From Candidatus Iainarchaeum sp. (GTDB taxonomy: Archaea; Iainarchaeota; Iainarchaeia; Iainarchaeales; GCA-2688035): a stretch of 18,740 nucleotides of DNA. Of this stretch, positions 6,571-13,868 are shown one piece after another. The stretch spans positions 1 through 18,740 of the forward strand of contig JAQTPU010000004.1 in the NCBI GenBank assembly GCA_028712575.1, read 5' to 3'. Numbering within the stretch: the first letter of the stretch is position 1; each line of letters opens with the position of its first letter. Below the pieces are notes generated by a model. That model was not told the DNA's origin. It made no database searches and saw nothing but the letters and a program-made list of their open reading frames with translations. Position numbers and translations under genes: made by a program.

Positions 6571-8788
6571 TTTTTGCTTTATATCCCTTCATTGAAAGCG
6601 AATTTGTCACAACGCTTAGAGAACTGAATGCCATTGCAGCCCCTGCTATCACAGGGCTCAAGAGCCATCCAGTGAACGGAAAAAGAATTCCAGCCGCAAC
6701 CGGAATACCTACGGCATTATATGCAAATGCCCAGAAAAAATTCTGCCTTATTTTTTTCATTGTGTAAACGCTCAAATCAATTGCAACAGCAACATCGCGC
6801 AGGTCGTTCCGGATTAGTACAATGCCAGCCGATTCGATTGCAATGTCGGTCCCTGAACCGATTGCAATCCCAAGGTCCGCTTTTGCGAGAGCGGGTGCAT
6901 CATTAATCCCGTCGCCAACCATTGCAACCGTTTTTCCCTGCTCCTGAAGCTTTTTGATTTCTTTTTCCTTGTCTTCAGGCAGGACTTCTGCAAGCACTTT
7001 TTCAATGCCCGCCTGCCTTGCAATCGCCTCTGCAGTTCTTTTATTGTCGCCCGTCAATAATACAATTTCCTTGCCCATTTTTTGCAGTGCCGCAACAGCC
7101 TCTCTTGAATTTTCTTTGATAGTGTCAGCCACTGCAATAATCCCGAAAGCCTTCCCATTGGCTGCGACAATCATTGCTGTTTTTCCCTGCTTTTCCAAAT
7201 CCAGGATTTGCTTTTCCAGCATGCCGGAATCCACTTTTTTTTCAGACATTAATTTCTTGTTTCCAAGCAGGATTTTTTTCCCTTCAAATTCTGCCTCAAC
7301 CCCCCTGCCTGAAAAAGAAGCAAATTTTTTCGGCTCCGGAATTTTTATTTTCCTTTCCTCCGCCTTTTTGATTACCGCCTCTCCGAGAGGATGCTCGGAA
7401 TTTTTTTCAGCAATGGCGGCAAAAAGCAGCACGTCTTTTTCACCGCCTTGCTTTGCCGCAACAATGTCTGTCACTTCCGGCCTGCCTTTGGTTATTGTGC
7501 CTGTCTTGTCAAAAACAATTGTGCCAGTGCCCATAGCAGCTTCAAGTGCGGAAGCGCTTTTTATGAGAATCCCGTTTTCAGCGCCCTTTCCTGTCCCGAC
7601 CATTACTGCAGTGGGCGTTGCAAGCCCGAGCGCGCAGGGGCATGCAATTACAAGCACTGAAATAAAAATTGTAAGCGCAAACAAAAAGCCCTGCCCGAGA
7701 AGAATCCATGCCACTGCTGAACAAACTGCAATTGCCATTACTCCCGGCACGAACACCGCCGCGATTTTGTCCGCAAGGGCCTGCACAGGCGCCTTGCTTC
7801 CCTGCGCCTCTTCAACCAGCCTCACTATCTGCGCCAGAAAAGTTTCTGAACCGATTTTTTCCGCGCGGAACTTAAAGGAGCCCGTCTTGTTTATTGTGGA
7901 GCCGATTACAATGTCGCCTGGCTCTTTTTCCACGGGAATGCTTTCCCCGGAAACCATGCTTTCGTCAACGCTTGAAAGGCCCTGCACAATTTTTCCATCA
8001 GCAGGAATTTTCATGCCGGGCTTTACAATTACAATGTCCCCGATTTTCACTTCCTCAACAGAAATTTCAATTTCCTTTCCGTTTCTTTCAACGAACGCGG
8101 TTTTTGCCTGCAATCCAATGAGTTTTTTTATGGCCTCCGATGTCCCGCCTTTCGCTTTTGCCTCAAAAAACTTTCCCAGGAAAATAAACGCAATCAGAAG
8201 CGCCGCCGTTTCATAATACAGGTTTTCAACAGGCAGGATTTTCATTCCGGTCCAGAAAGAAACGCTTGCAATCAGGCTGTAAATATAGGCAGAGCCGACC
8301 CCGATTGCAACAAGGGAAAACATGTTGGGGTTTTTCCGCAGAATTGCCCCGAATCCGCCTGTAAAAAACTCTCTTCCGACAATTAGTGCACTTGTTGCCA
8401 GCAGAAACTGGATTGAAACAACGTTCTGCATTAAAATTCCAGGCAGTGAAATTCCCGCAATTTCCGAGAACATGAAAAAAAGCAGCGGCAGGCTCAAAAC
8501 AAAAGCCGCCGCAAACTTTTTTTTATAACCGGAAATTTCTTTCTCCCTTGCTTCCTTTTCAATGTCTTTTGCCTTCTCCCCAAAAATGACTTCATAGCCA
8601 GCTTTTTCAACAGCCTCTGCAACCTGCCTTTCCCTTATCATTGAAGAATCAAATTCAACAAGCGCCTTTCCAGAGGCAAAATTAACCCCCGCACTCTTCA
8701 CGCCCGGCAATTTTTTCAGGGCCTTCTCCACTGTAAGCGCGCAGTTTGCACAGTGCATTTTTCCGATTAAAAAGGACTTTTTTTCCAT
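6560..8788 (-). CDS. copA: copper-exporting P-type ATPase
   Basis: A 742-residue P1B-type ATPase that pumps Cu(I) out of the cytoplasm. An N-terminal HMA domain binds the metal (MHCANC, Cys13/Cys16). Next come the membrane helices, the actuator motif SGES (280-283), CPC in the membrane (383-385), the phosphorylation motif DKTGT (427-431), the HP motif (466-467), and the hinge GDGINDAP (625-632). The final helices carry YN (690-691) and MAFSS (719-723). CPC plus YN plus MxxSS is the P1B-1 signature for Cu(I)/Ag(I), so the specificity call is strong. Length is normal and all catalytic residues are present. A TATA-like TTTTTAAATC at about 8819-8828 suggests its own promoter, though the HMA membrane-protein gene ends only 46 bases upstream. 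It is the last gene of the metal/redox cluster. Confidence 0.95.
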   Translation of the reverse strand: MEKKSFLIGKMHCANCALTVEKALKKLPGVKSAGVNFASGKALVEFDSSMIRERQVAEAVEKAGYEVIFGEKAKDIEKEAREKEISGYKKKFAAAFVLSLPLLFFMFSEIAGISLPGILMQNVVSIQFLLATSALIVGREFFTGGFGAILRKNPNMFSLVAIGVGSAYIYSLIASVSFWTGMKILPVENLYYETAALLIAFIFLGKFFEAKAKGGTSEAIKKLIGLQAKTAFVERNGKEIEISVEEVKIGDIVIVKPGMKIPADGKIVQGLSSVDESMVSGESIPVEKEPGDIVIGSTINKTGSFKFRAEKIGSETFLAQIVRLVEEAQGSKAPVQALADKIAAVFVPGVMAIAVCSAVAWILLGQGFLFALTIFISVLVIACPCALGLATPTAVMVGTGKGAENGILIKSASALEAAMGTGTIVFDKTGTITKGRPEVTDIVAAKQGGEKDVLLFAAIAEKNSEHPLGEAVIKKAEERKIKIPEPKKFASFSGRGVEAEFEGKKILLGNKKLMSEKKVDSGMLEKQILDLEKQGKTAMIVAANGKAFGIIAVADTIKENSREAVAALQKMGKEIVLLTGDNKRTAEAIARQAGIEKVLAEVLPEDKEKEIKKLQEQGKTVAMVGDGINDAPALAKADLGIAIGSGTDIAIESAGIVLIRNDLRDVAVAIDLSVYTMKKIRQNFFWAFAYNAVGIPVAAGILFPFTGWLLSPVIAGAAMAFSSLSVVTNSLSMKGYKAKIKS

Positions 8789-8834
8789 TATTCCCAGCCG
8801 TAAAATTATGCTTTTTCAGATTTAAAAATGCCCG

Positions 8835-9506
8835 CTATCCGATTGTAAACCCGTTATTTGATTCCGCAGTCACTTTGGCAGGATATGTCCGGAATATCTC
8901 CAATGCAAGAATCCGTTCCTTTGTTGTTTTGCCTGAATCAAATGCCACATCAAAACTGTCTGGAAAATTGAATGTTACCCCCTGCACTCCTGAAATTTTT
9001 TTCAGTTCCCCTGTAATTAAAGGCGCATGCCCTGAACATGGAATCTGGACCTGCAATGCAATTGTACCAATCGAATTGCTGCCCGGCAATGCCGCAAGCC
9101 CCGCTGTGCCTGCAGAAACATTTGCCCCGAAGTTTGCAGCCATTGGAAAAATAAACAGGAAAAACAAAAGGTTTATTCCTATTGTCGAGGCATACATTGT
9201 GCTAATATGCCTCTTTTTGCGCACAGCGCCTTTCATGGAAAGAGCGTTGTTCTGCCGCAAATAAATTATTGTCGAAACAGTCGCAGACAACAGCGACACC
9301 CCTATCAGGAAATAAAAAAACCACCTGTTCATTAATAATGGCCGGAAAAATTCCGCTGCAACAGTCACTCCCAGAACCGGGGCTGCTGCAAACCCGATGC
9401 AGCCAATGTGCGGAACAAGGCCGTAAATAATGCCCTGTTTCAGGGAGCTTTTTTCCCCTGCCCGTTTACAGCAGTCTCCGCTGCTTTCAGAATTTTTTTC
9501 ACCCAT
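8835..9506 (-). CDS. membrane protein with C-terminal HMA-like metal domain
   Basis: A 223-residue protein with about three membrane segments (28-51, 62-83, 106-125) and a C-terminal domain (about 148-213). That domain has the length and strand-helix pattern of a heavy-metal-associated (HMA) fold. The usual CxxC is reduced to one Cys, IPCSGHAP (Cys157), with a His two residues later. Further possible ligands are Cys12/Cys13 near the N-terminus and Cys36 in the first helix (HIGC). The design resembles mercury/copper transporters or chaperones with attached HMA domains, but I cannot name a family. An excellent Shine-Dalgarno (AGGTGGT) precedes the ATG. A perfect inverted repeat overlaps its TATA region, suggesting separate control. 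Its place next to copA points to metal delivery or uptake. Confidence 0.75.
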   Translation of the reverse strand: MGEKNSESSGDCCKRAGEKSSLKQGIIYGLVPHIGCIGFAAAPVLGVTVAAEFFRPLLMNRWFFYFLIGVSLLSATVSTIIYLRQNNALSMKGAVRKKRHISTMYASTIGINLLFFLFIFPMAANFGANVSAGTAGLAALPGSNSIGTIALQVQIPCSGHAPLITGELKKISGVQGVTFNFPDSFDVAFDSGKTTKERILALEIFRTYPAKVTAESNNGFTIG

Positions 9507-9534
9507 TAAAAACCACCTGCAACAATAGCAGCTG

Positions 9535-9552
9535 AAACCATTAATATGGTTT
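9535..9552. promoter_or_regulatory. TATA-overlapping palindrome before the HMA membrane gene
   Basis: AAACCATTAATATGGTTT is a perfect inverted repeat with 7-base arms and a 4-base centre. On the minus strand its middle (ATATTAAT) is a TATA-like box about 38 bases before the ATG at 9506. A protein dimer bound here would block TATA recognition. Candidate regulators are the ArsR-type and winged-helix proteins encoded just upstream, which is inferred. Confidence 0.5.
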
Positions 9553-9574
9553 GATGAAACCCTGGATTTTTTGA

Positions 9575-10093
9575 TTATTTTCTTAGAATAAGGAATTCCT
9601 GGATGTTTTTTGCCAGCTTTATTATGTTTGTTTTTCCGTGCTTTTCGATTTCAATCACTTTCCTGTCTGAAAGCCTCTGCAGAATCCTGTGGCTTTTCAG
9701 CTTTCCAATCCCTTCTATGCGGGAAATTTCAGACTGGAAAACCCTGCCGTTGTTTTCAAGTATTTTCCGCACAACTGTTTTTTCATCCCTGTTCAGGAAT
9801 TGCACCAGTGTTTCCGTGGCCTTTTGAATGTCCTTCTGTTTATTGTCGAGCTTTGCAGACATGAAAAAGAAAATCACTGCGCCAAGCACAATCCCTGCAA
9901 GGATAAAAACAGGCACAAGGTCAATCAAAAGATTGAGCCTTTGTTCGTGCTGGCAGATCCCGTTGACAGTGCATGTATCCGGGTTTGCTGAAATAATAAG
10001 CGGCGGCAAATAAGCAATAATCGCAATTACGCAGATTAATGCAATTATTCCCGCAATTGTTTTTTTGCTTGAAAAATCGATTTTTAATTCCAT
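9575..10093 (-). CDS. membrane-anchored winged-helix transcription regulator
   Basis: A 172-residue protein. Two membrane helices (about 12-35 and 55-79) flank a short outside loop containing Cys41, Cys47 and His49 (TCTVNGICQHE). A cytoplasmic linker (80-100) and a MarR-like winged-helix domain (about 102-160) follow. Such two-helix regulators are common in archaea, and DNA binding is expected to occur at the membrane. The loop Cys pair could form a disulfide or bind metal, making this a candidate one-component sensor of extracellular redox or copper state. It starts 25 bases after the ferredoxin stop in the same operon. An ATG-opened extension to 10291 overlaps the ferredoxin gene, is Lys/Arg-rich and not believable, so the start at 10093 is used. 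Confidence 0.8.
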   Translation of the reverse strand: MELKIDFSSKKTIAGIIALICVIAIIAYLPPLIISANPDTCTVNGICQHEQRLNLLIDLVPVFILAGIVLGAVIFFFMSAKLDNKQKDIQKATETLVQFLNRDEKTVVRKILENNGRVFQSEISRIEGIGKLKSHRILQRLSDRKVIEIEKHGKTNIIKLAKNIQEFLILRK

Positions 10094-10118
10094 AAAAAAA
10101 AGCTTTTTTTGATTTGGA

Positions 10119-10319
10119 TTATTTTTCCGTGACTTTAATTGCCTGCACGGGACAGACCGCTTCCGCTTTTTTGTTTTCCCCGATTTCTTTTCCGGAAACC
10201 TTTGTTTTAAGAGGGCGGACTTTCTCCCCGTTTTCAACCCAGTTGCCTGAAACAGCAACGCAGGCCCTGCAGCCAATGCACTTGTCTTCAAAATATTTTA
10301 TAACTGCTGTTTTAGCCAT
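10119..10319 (-). CDS. single [4Fe-4S] cluster ferredoxin
   Basis: A 66-residue ferredoxin. The ligands are C14, C17 and C20 (CIGCRAC) and, far downstream, C56 (AVCPVQAI), the arrangement of archaeal one-cluster ferredoxins with the second cluster site lost. It would carry single electrons in the cytosol. A clear GGGTGA Shine-Dalgarno precedes the ATG. It lies 9 bases after the thioredoxin-like gene and 25 before the membrane regulator, so one transcript is likely. The partner enzyme is not in the window; the operon suggests a redox or metal-stress role, which is inferred. Confidence 0.85.
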   Translation of the reverse strand: MAKTAVIKYFEDKCIGCRACVAVSGNWVENGEKVRPLKTKVSGKEIGENKKAEAVCPVQAIKVTEK

Positions 10320-10328
10320 GTTTTCACC

Positions 10329-10847
10329 CTACTCTTTCAGAAGCTGTTCAAGCATTGCCCTGAATTCCGCTTTTTCCTTTTCCAAATCCTGTGTTCCTTC
10401 AAACCCGTTTCCAATCCTGTAATACTTTCCCCCGAAAACAAAAAGCGGAATGTTGCTTCCCGGGCTGAATTTGCTGAAAACAGCCATTTCAGAGGCAGGC
10501 ACTTCAGTTTCAACAGCCTGCGTCAAAGTGTTGTCTCCAGTGTCAATTTCCCAGTGGTAGGCAACAATTTTCCCCTGTGCGGCATATTCCTGCATTGTTG
10601 AATCAAAGGTTTCCTTTATCCTGATGCAGTGCGGGCACCAGGTAGTTGAGAACAATTCTACAACAGGTTTTCCGCCAATTTTTCCGACAGTTGCCCCCTC
10701 AACATAGGAAAAAGTCCCGAATTTTTTTACGTTTGAATCCGGCCCGGGTTCCAAAGCAAAGAAGCCGGTTGCCAGGCCCATCAATGCAATCAATACAACG
10801 GCAATAACCGCAATTCCTGCGACAATCCCGATTTTTTTTGTTTCCAT
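10329..10847 (-). CDS. membrane-anchored thioredoxin-like protein
   Basis: A 172-residue protein with an N-terminal anchor helix (about 6-30) and an extracytoplasmic thioredoxin-fold domain. The active site is WCPHC (Cys71/Cys74), a DsbA/TlpA-like pair suited to making or shuffling disulfides outside the membrane. SNIP at about 135-138 supplies the cis-Pro expected opposite the active site. The start at 10847 is chosen because the ATG at 10877 lies inside the upstream ArsR gene; the gap is then 14 bases. It is second in the ArsR-led operon. It may maintain the Cys pairs of the neighbouring membrane regulator or HMA protein, which is an inference from context. Confidence 0.85.
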   Translation of the reverse strand: METKKIGIVAGIAVIAVVLIALMGLATGFFALEPGPDSNVKKFGTFSYVEGATVGKIGGKPVVELFSTTWCPHCIRIKETFDSTMQEYAAQGKIVAYHWEIDTGDNTLTQAVETEVPASEMAVFSKFSPGSNIPLFVFGGKYYRIGNGFEGTQDLEKEKAEFRAMLEQLLKE

Positions 10848-10861
10848 CCAATCAATCCTGT

Positions 10862-11158
10862 TTATTTTGCAAAGCATTTTTCACAATTTTTTGAAACATG
10901 CCTTTCAGCAAGCCGCATCATAGGCACTACAGTTTCCCTGTTAAGGTAATAAAGCCTCTGCCTGCCCTTTTCCTCCACGCCGATTATTCTGCACGAATTC
11001 ATTGAAAGCAGGGCATGCGAAACCTTGCTCCTTTCAGCTTCAAGGGAATCCGCAAGTTCAGTAACCCCCATCGGCCTTGCCATAAGCTCCTCCAGAATCC
11101 GGACTTTCAGCTTATTTGCGAACATGCCGAAAAAAAGCTGCTTCTCACACCCGTGCAT
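10862..11158 (-). CDS. ArsR-family metal-responsive repressor
   Basis: A winged-helix protein of the ArsR/SmtB type, 98 residues from ATG 11158 (104 from GTG 11176). The recognition region is TELADSLEAERSKVSHALLS and the wing is VEEKGRQRLYYL. Possible metal ligands are the N-terminal MHGC, Cys in NSCRI, and a C-terminal H-x4-CEKC (in the longer numbering C10, C62, H93, C98, C101). Proteins of this family leave DNA when they bind metal. The shorter start is preferred because a TATA-like box at about 11183-11196 would begin transcription near 11165, after the GTG. An inverted repeat at 11156-11181 overlaps that site and suggests autoregulation. The GTG start would add two more His (H3, H6). It leads the thioredoxin-ferredoxin-regulator genes. 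Confidence 0.85.
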   Translation of the reverse strand: MHGCEKQLFFGMFANKLKVRILEELMARPMGVTELADSLEAERSKVSHALLSMNSCRIIGVEEKGRQRLYYLNRETVVPMMRLAERHVSKNCEKCFAK

Positions 11159-11196
11159 ATGTGAAATATGCTTCACGCATGTTTTTAAATATATCC
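11156..11196 (-). promoter_or_regulatory. promoter and likely operator of the ArsR-led operon
   Basis: On the minus strand a TATA-like ATATATTTAAA lies at about 11183-11196. Just downstream is GTGAAATATGCTTCAC (11161-11176), an inverted repeat with 5-base arms. It extends outward through CAT (11156-11158) and ATG (11179-11181), giving 8 of 10 paired positions per arm. The repeat covers the expected transcription start and the ATG, the typical place for an ArsR-type repressor site. Confidence 0.6.
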
Positions 11197-11206
11197 TATT
11201 GCCGGG

Positions 11207-13330
11207 CTATTTTGCTTTTTTGAGTATTATCCTGGCGTCCACTGCAAATAGTTTTCCGTTTGAAATCAGCAGCGGGTTTATGTCCGCTTCCTCTATTTCT
11301 TCCTTGAAATCATTCATTATGTGGGAAAACCCTTCAAGAATTCCCGCCAGTTCTGCAAGGTCTGCCTTGAATTTGTGCCTGTATCCCTTGAGCAGGGAGT
11401 AAATTTTTGTCCTCTTGGGAATTTCGCAGGGCGCATTTTTTGTCAGCGGAATCAATTCCAGGCTCTTGTCACCGAATATTTCTGTTGCAGTGCCCCCAAG
11501 CCCGAACAACAGGACTTTTCCGAATGTAATGTCTGTTTTTGCCCCTATAATCAGTTCCAATCCCGAAGATTCAATCATTTTTTGTATTGAAACTCCAGTA
11601 ATTTTTGCTTTTGGATTGAATTTTTCTGCGTTTTTTATTATCACATCAAATGCCATTTCAACTTCCTTTTCGCTTGAAAGATTCAATGCAATGCCTTTCG
11701 CGTCTGTCTTGTGCGTTATCTCGTTTGAAACAATTTTCATTGCAACGGGAAAGCCTATGCTATTCGCCTTGAAAACCGCGCTCTCGGGATTTTTTGCAAG
11801 CATTGTCTCATTAACAGGAATTCCATATGCCTTCAGGATTTCCTTTGATTCTATTTCAGTGAGGACAGTCCTCCCCTGCCTTAAAATTTCTTTTAATTTG
11901 AGGGAAATTTTTTCCTTGTTGTGCCTGTGCAGCGGGGGAAGCTCGCAGTGCGCTTCATACGCATTTCCAATGTTTTTCCTGTACTGGTTCATATAACTGA
12001 AGACACGGACAGCTTCTTCCGGTGTTTCAAAGCAGGGAATGTTGTTTGCCTGCAGTATTTCCTTTCCCTCTTCAACAAAAGCCTCGCCTATCCAGCTTGA
12101 AAGGATTGTTTTTTCGCTTTCTTTTGCCTCTTCAACGAGTTTTTTCGCAACCTCGGCAGGCTTTGAAATTGCCTGCGGAGTCAGTATGGCAATTACACAA
12201 TCCGCATTTTTTTCATTAAGGCAGATTTCCAGGGCTTTTGCATACCTTTCAGGCGAAGCATCCCCCAGAATATCCACGGGATTGTTATGCGACCAGTTTT
12301 TCGGCAGCGCCCTGTTCAACCTGGAAATTGTTTCCCCGGAAAGCGAGGCAAGCCTGCACCCGCTTTTTATTATCGCATCTGTTGTCATGACTCCCGGGCC
12401 TCCGGCATTTGTTATTACAAGGATTTTATCGCCTTTTGGAATGGGTTGTTTTGAAAAAGCCTCTGAACAGCCCAGCAGGTCCTGTATTTCCTCGACACGC
12501 ACTATTCCCGCCCTTCTGAATGCCGCATCAAAAACCTCGTCATTGCCTGCCATTGCTCCCGTGTGTGAAATTGCGGCTTTTGCGCTTTCCTCAAAGCGGC
12601 CTGATTTTGCAACGATTATCGGCTTTTTCTTTGAAAATTTTTTTGCCGCATCCAGAAATTTTTCCGCATTTTTCAGGCTTTCCATGTACAAAACAATGCT
12701 TTCAACATCTGTGTCATTTTCAAGAAAATCAATCAAATCCCCGAAGCCAATATCAAGCATTCCGCCTATTGAAATGAAATACTTGAAGCCCACTTTTTCC
12801 TTCTGCGCCCAGTCAAGGATTCCGGAGCAAAGCGCGCCCGACTGGCTTATCAGGGCAAGTTTTCCCGGCAGGGCGTTCCTTATTGCAAAGCTTGCATTGA
12901 TTTTCTTGTCAGGCCTTATATACCCGAGGCAGTTCGGCCCCAGCAGCCTTACTCCTGTGCCTTCAATTGCCCTTGCAAGTTCTTTTTCAAGAGCGGCGCC
13001 TTTTTTCCCTGTTTCGGAAAAACCCGAGCTTATTACAATAATGGATTTTACCCCTGCTTTTACGCACTGCCTTGCAATTCTAGGGACTGTAAAAGACGGA
13101 GTTGCAATTATTGCAAGATCTATTTTTTCAGGAACCTGTGCAATGCTCCTGTACGAGTGAATTCCTGAAACATTTTTCCTGTTCGGGTTAATTGGATAGA
13201 TGCTTCCGGAAAAACCGTTCCCCACAAGATTTTTCATTAATGCCTGGCCAACGCTGTCCTGATGGTCGCTTGCGCCGATTACCGCAATCGACTTTGGGTC
13301 GAACATTTTCTCAAGAGACAAAAAAACCAC
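11207..13330 (-). CDS. ADP-forming acyl/acetyl-CoA synthetase, fused alpha-beta
   Basis: A 707-residue enzyme converting an acyl-CoA, ADP and phosphate to acid, CoA and ATP, the energy-yielding step of archaeal fermentation. Order: CoA-binding Rossmann domain (about 9-130, with FDPKSIAVIGAS), ligase domains with the phosphorylated His256 in ISHTGAMAG, then an ATP-grasp beta part (about 475-700). The beta part has the second conserved His540 (EITHKTDAKG), GLGG (610-613) and the closing EADINPLL. All key residues are present, so it should be active. Acetyl is the common substrate, but branched or aryl acids are possible. GTG 13330 is chosen because family members continue a few residues before MFDPKS, and a TATA-like CTTAAATATTC at about 13350-13360 fits a leaderless transcript there. 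ATG 13306 is the alternative. Confidence 0.92.
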   Translation of the reverse strand: MVFLSLEKMFDPKSIAVIGASDHQDSVGQALMKNLVGNGFSGSIYPINPNRKNVSGIHSYRSIAQVPEKIDLAIIATPSFTVPRIARQCVKAGVKSIIVISSGFSETGKKGAALEKELARAIEGTGVRLLGPNCLGYIRPDKKINASFAIRNALPGKLALISQSGALCSGILDWAQKEKVGFKYFISIGGMLDIGFGDLIDFLENDTDVESIVLYMESLKNAEKFLDAAKKFSKKKPIIVAKSGRFEESAKAAISHTGAMAGNDEVFDAAFRRAGIVRVEEIQDLLGCSEAFSKQPIPKGDKILVITNAGGPGVMTTDAIIKSGCRLASLSGETISRLNRALPKNWSHNNPVDILGDASPERYAKALEICLNEKNADCVIAILTPQAISKPAEVAKKLVEEAKESEKTILSSWIGEAFVEEGKEILQANNIPCFETPEEAVRVFSYMNQYRKNIGNAYEAHCELPPLHRHNKEKISLKLKEILRQGRTVLTEIESKEILKAYGIPVNETMLAKNPESAVFKANSIGFPVAMKIVSNEITHKTDAKGIALNLSSEKEVEMAFDVIIKNAEKFNPKAKITGVSIQKMIESSGLELIIGAKTDITFGKVLLFGLGGTATEIFGDKSLELIPLTKNAPCEIPKRTKIYSLLKGYRHKFKADLAELAGILEGFSHIMNDFKEEIEEADINPLLISNGKLFAVDARIILKKAK

Positions 13331-13393
13331 TTAACAAATAAGGAAACCCGAATATTTAAGGCTTTTTTTGTGTTCGGGCAGTGTTTTCAAATA

Positions 13394-13406
13394 GGTTTAA
13401 ATATAG
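13394..13406 (+). promoter_or_regulatory. TATA box for the PPC-domain gene
   Basis: GGTTTAAATATAG is a good archaeal TATA element. Transcription would start near 13426, leaving about 42 bases of leader that end in a GGGGTGG Shine-Dalgarno (13457-13463) before ATG 13468. The ACD gene's own box, at about 13350-13360 on the minus strand, makes this a divergent promoter region. Confidence 0.5.
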
Positions 13407-13467
13407 ATTGAGGGGGGATTTCTTCATTAGAAAAATTCAGTTTTTTGTTTGCTTTCGGGGTGGTTTG

Positions 13468-13854
13468 ATGGCTGGTGCGCAGAATCTCTTGGCTCTTAAG
13501 ATTGCTAATAATGCAGATATCCATTCTGCAATTGAAAAATTTGCAGAGGAAAACCAGGTTACTTACGGGATTTTCCAGGCAGGCAGGGGAAAAATAAAGG
13601 AAATAAACCTCCTCTCATCAGGAATGCGCGGCAGCCTCATAGGGACAAAATCAGAAGGCAGTTTCGAAGTCAACACAGTGAGCGGCCAGGTCCAGAAGGT
13701 TTCAGGCAACAAATACAAGGTTGATTTGAGGATGACAATAAGCAGTTCCGGCTTTACAGGGAAAGAGGGGCAGCTGCTTGCCGGAAAGGCGGCTGCAGGC
13801 GGCCTTGAATTGATACTGCTGAAAAAAGACATGAAAAAAATAATAGAAGCCTGA
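13468..13854 (+). CDS. PPC/DUF296-domain protein
   Basis: A 128-residue single-domain protein. The order of elements fits the plant-and-prokaryote-conserved (PPC, DUF296) fold: an N-terminal strand (NLLALKI), a helix (DIHSAIEKFAEEN), the Gly-rich turn QAGRGKIKEINLL, a central SFEVNTVSGQV strand, and the closing Gly-rich loop with GLELILLKKD. Family members form trimers, and some bind DNA. The His residues often seen in the middle of bacterial members are absent. A strong GGGGTGG site sets the start at 13468. Extension to 13381 would run through the promoter. It stands alone, convergent with the Nramp gene, and its biological role is unknown. Confidence 0.7.
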   Translation: MAGAQNLLALKIANNADIHSAIEKFAEENQVTYGIFQAGRGKIKEINLLSSGMRGSLIGTKSEGSFEVNTVSGQVQKVSGNKYKVDLRMTISSSGFTGKEGQLLAGKAAAGGLELILLKKDMKKIIEA

Positions 13855-13868
13855 ACAGGAATTCTTTT

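Noticed and set aside
6954..8216. Long plus-strand open frame (420 codons) opposite copA
   Set aside because: It is antisense to an intact, motif-complete ATPase, and its composition (Ser/Ala/Ile-rich, no recognisable motif) is that of a shadow frame.
10094..10291. N-terminal extension of the membrane winged-helix protein
   Set aside because: It overlaps the ferredoxin gene in another frame and would put 66 basic residues before the first membrane helix.
12039..13160. Long plus-strand open frame (373 codons) opposite the acyl-CoA synthetase
   Set aside because: Fully inside a well-conserved gene on the other strand, with no promoter, ribosome binding site or family resemblance.
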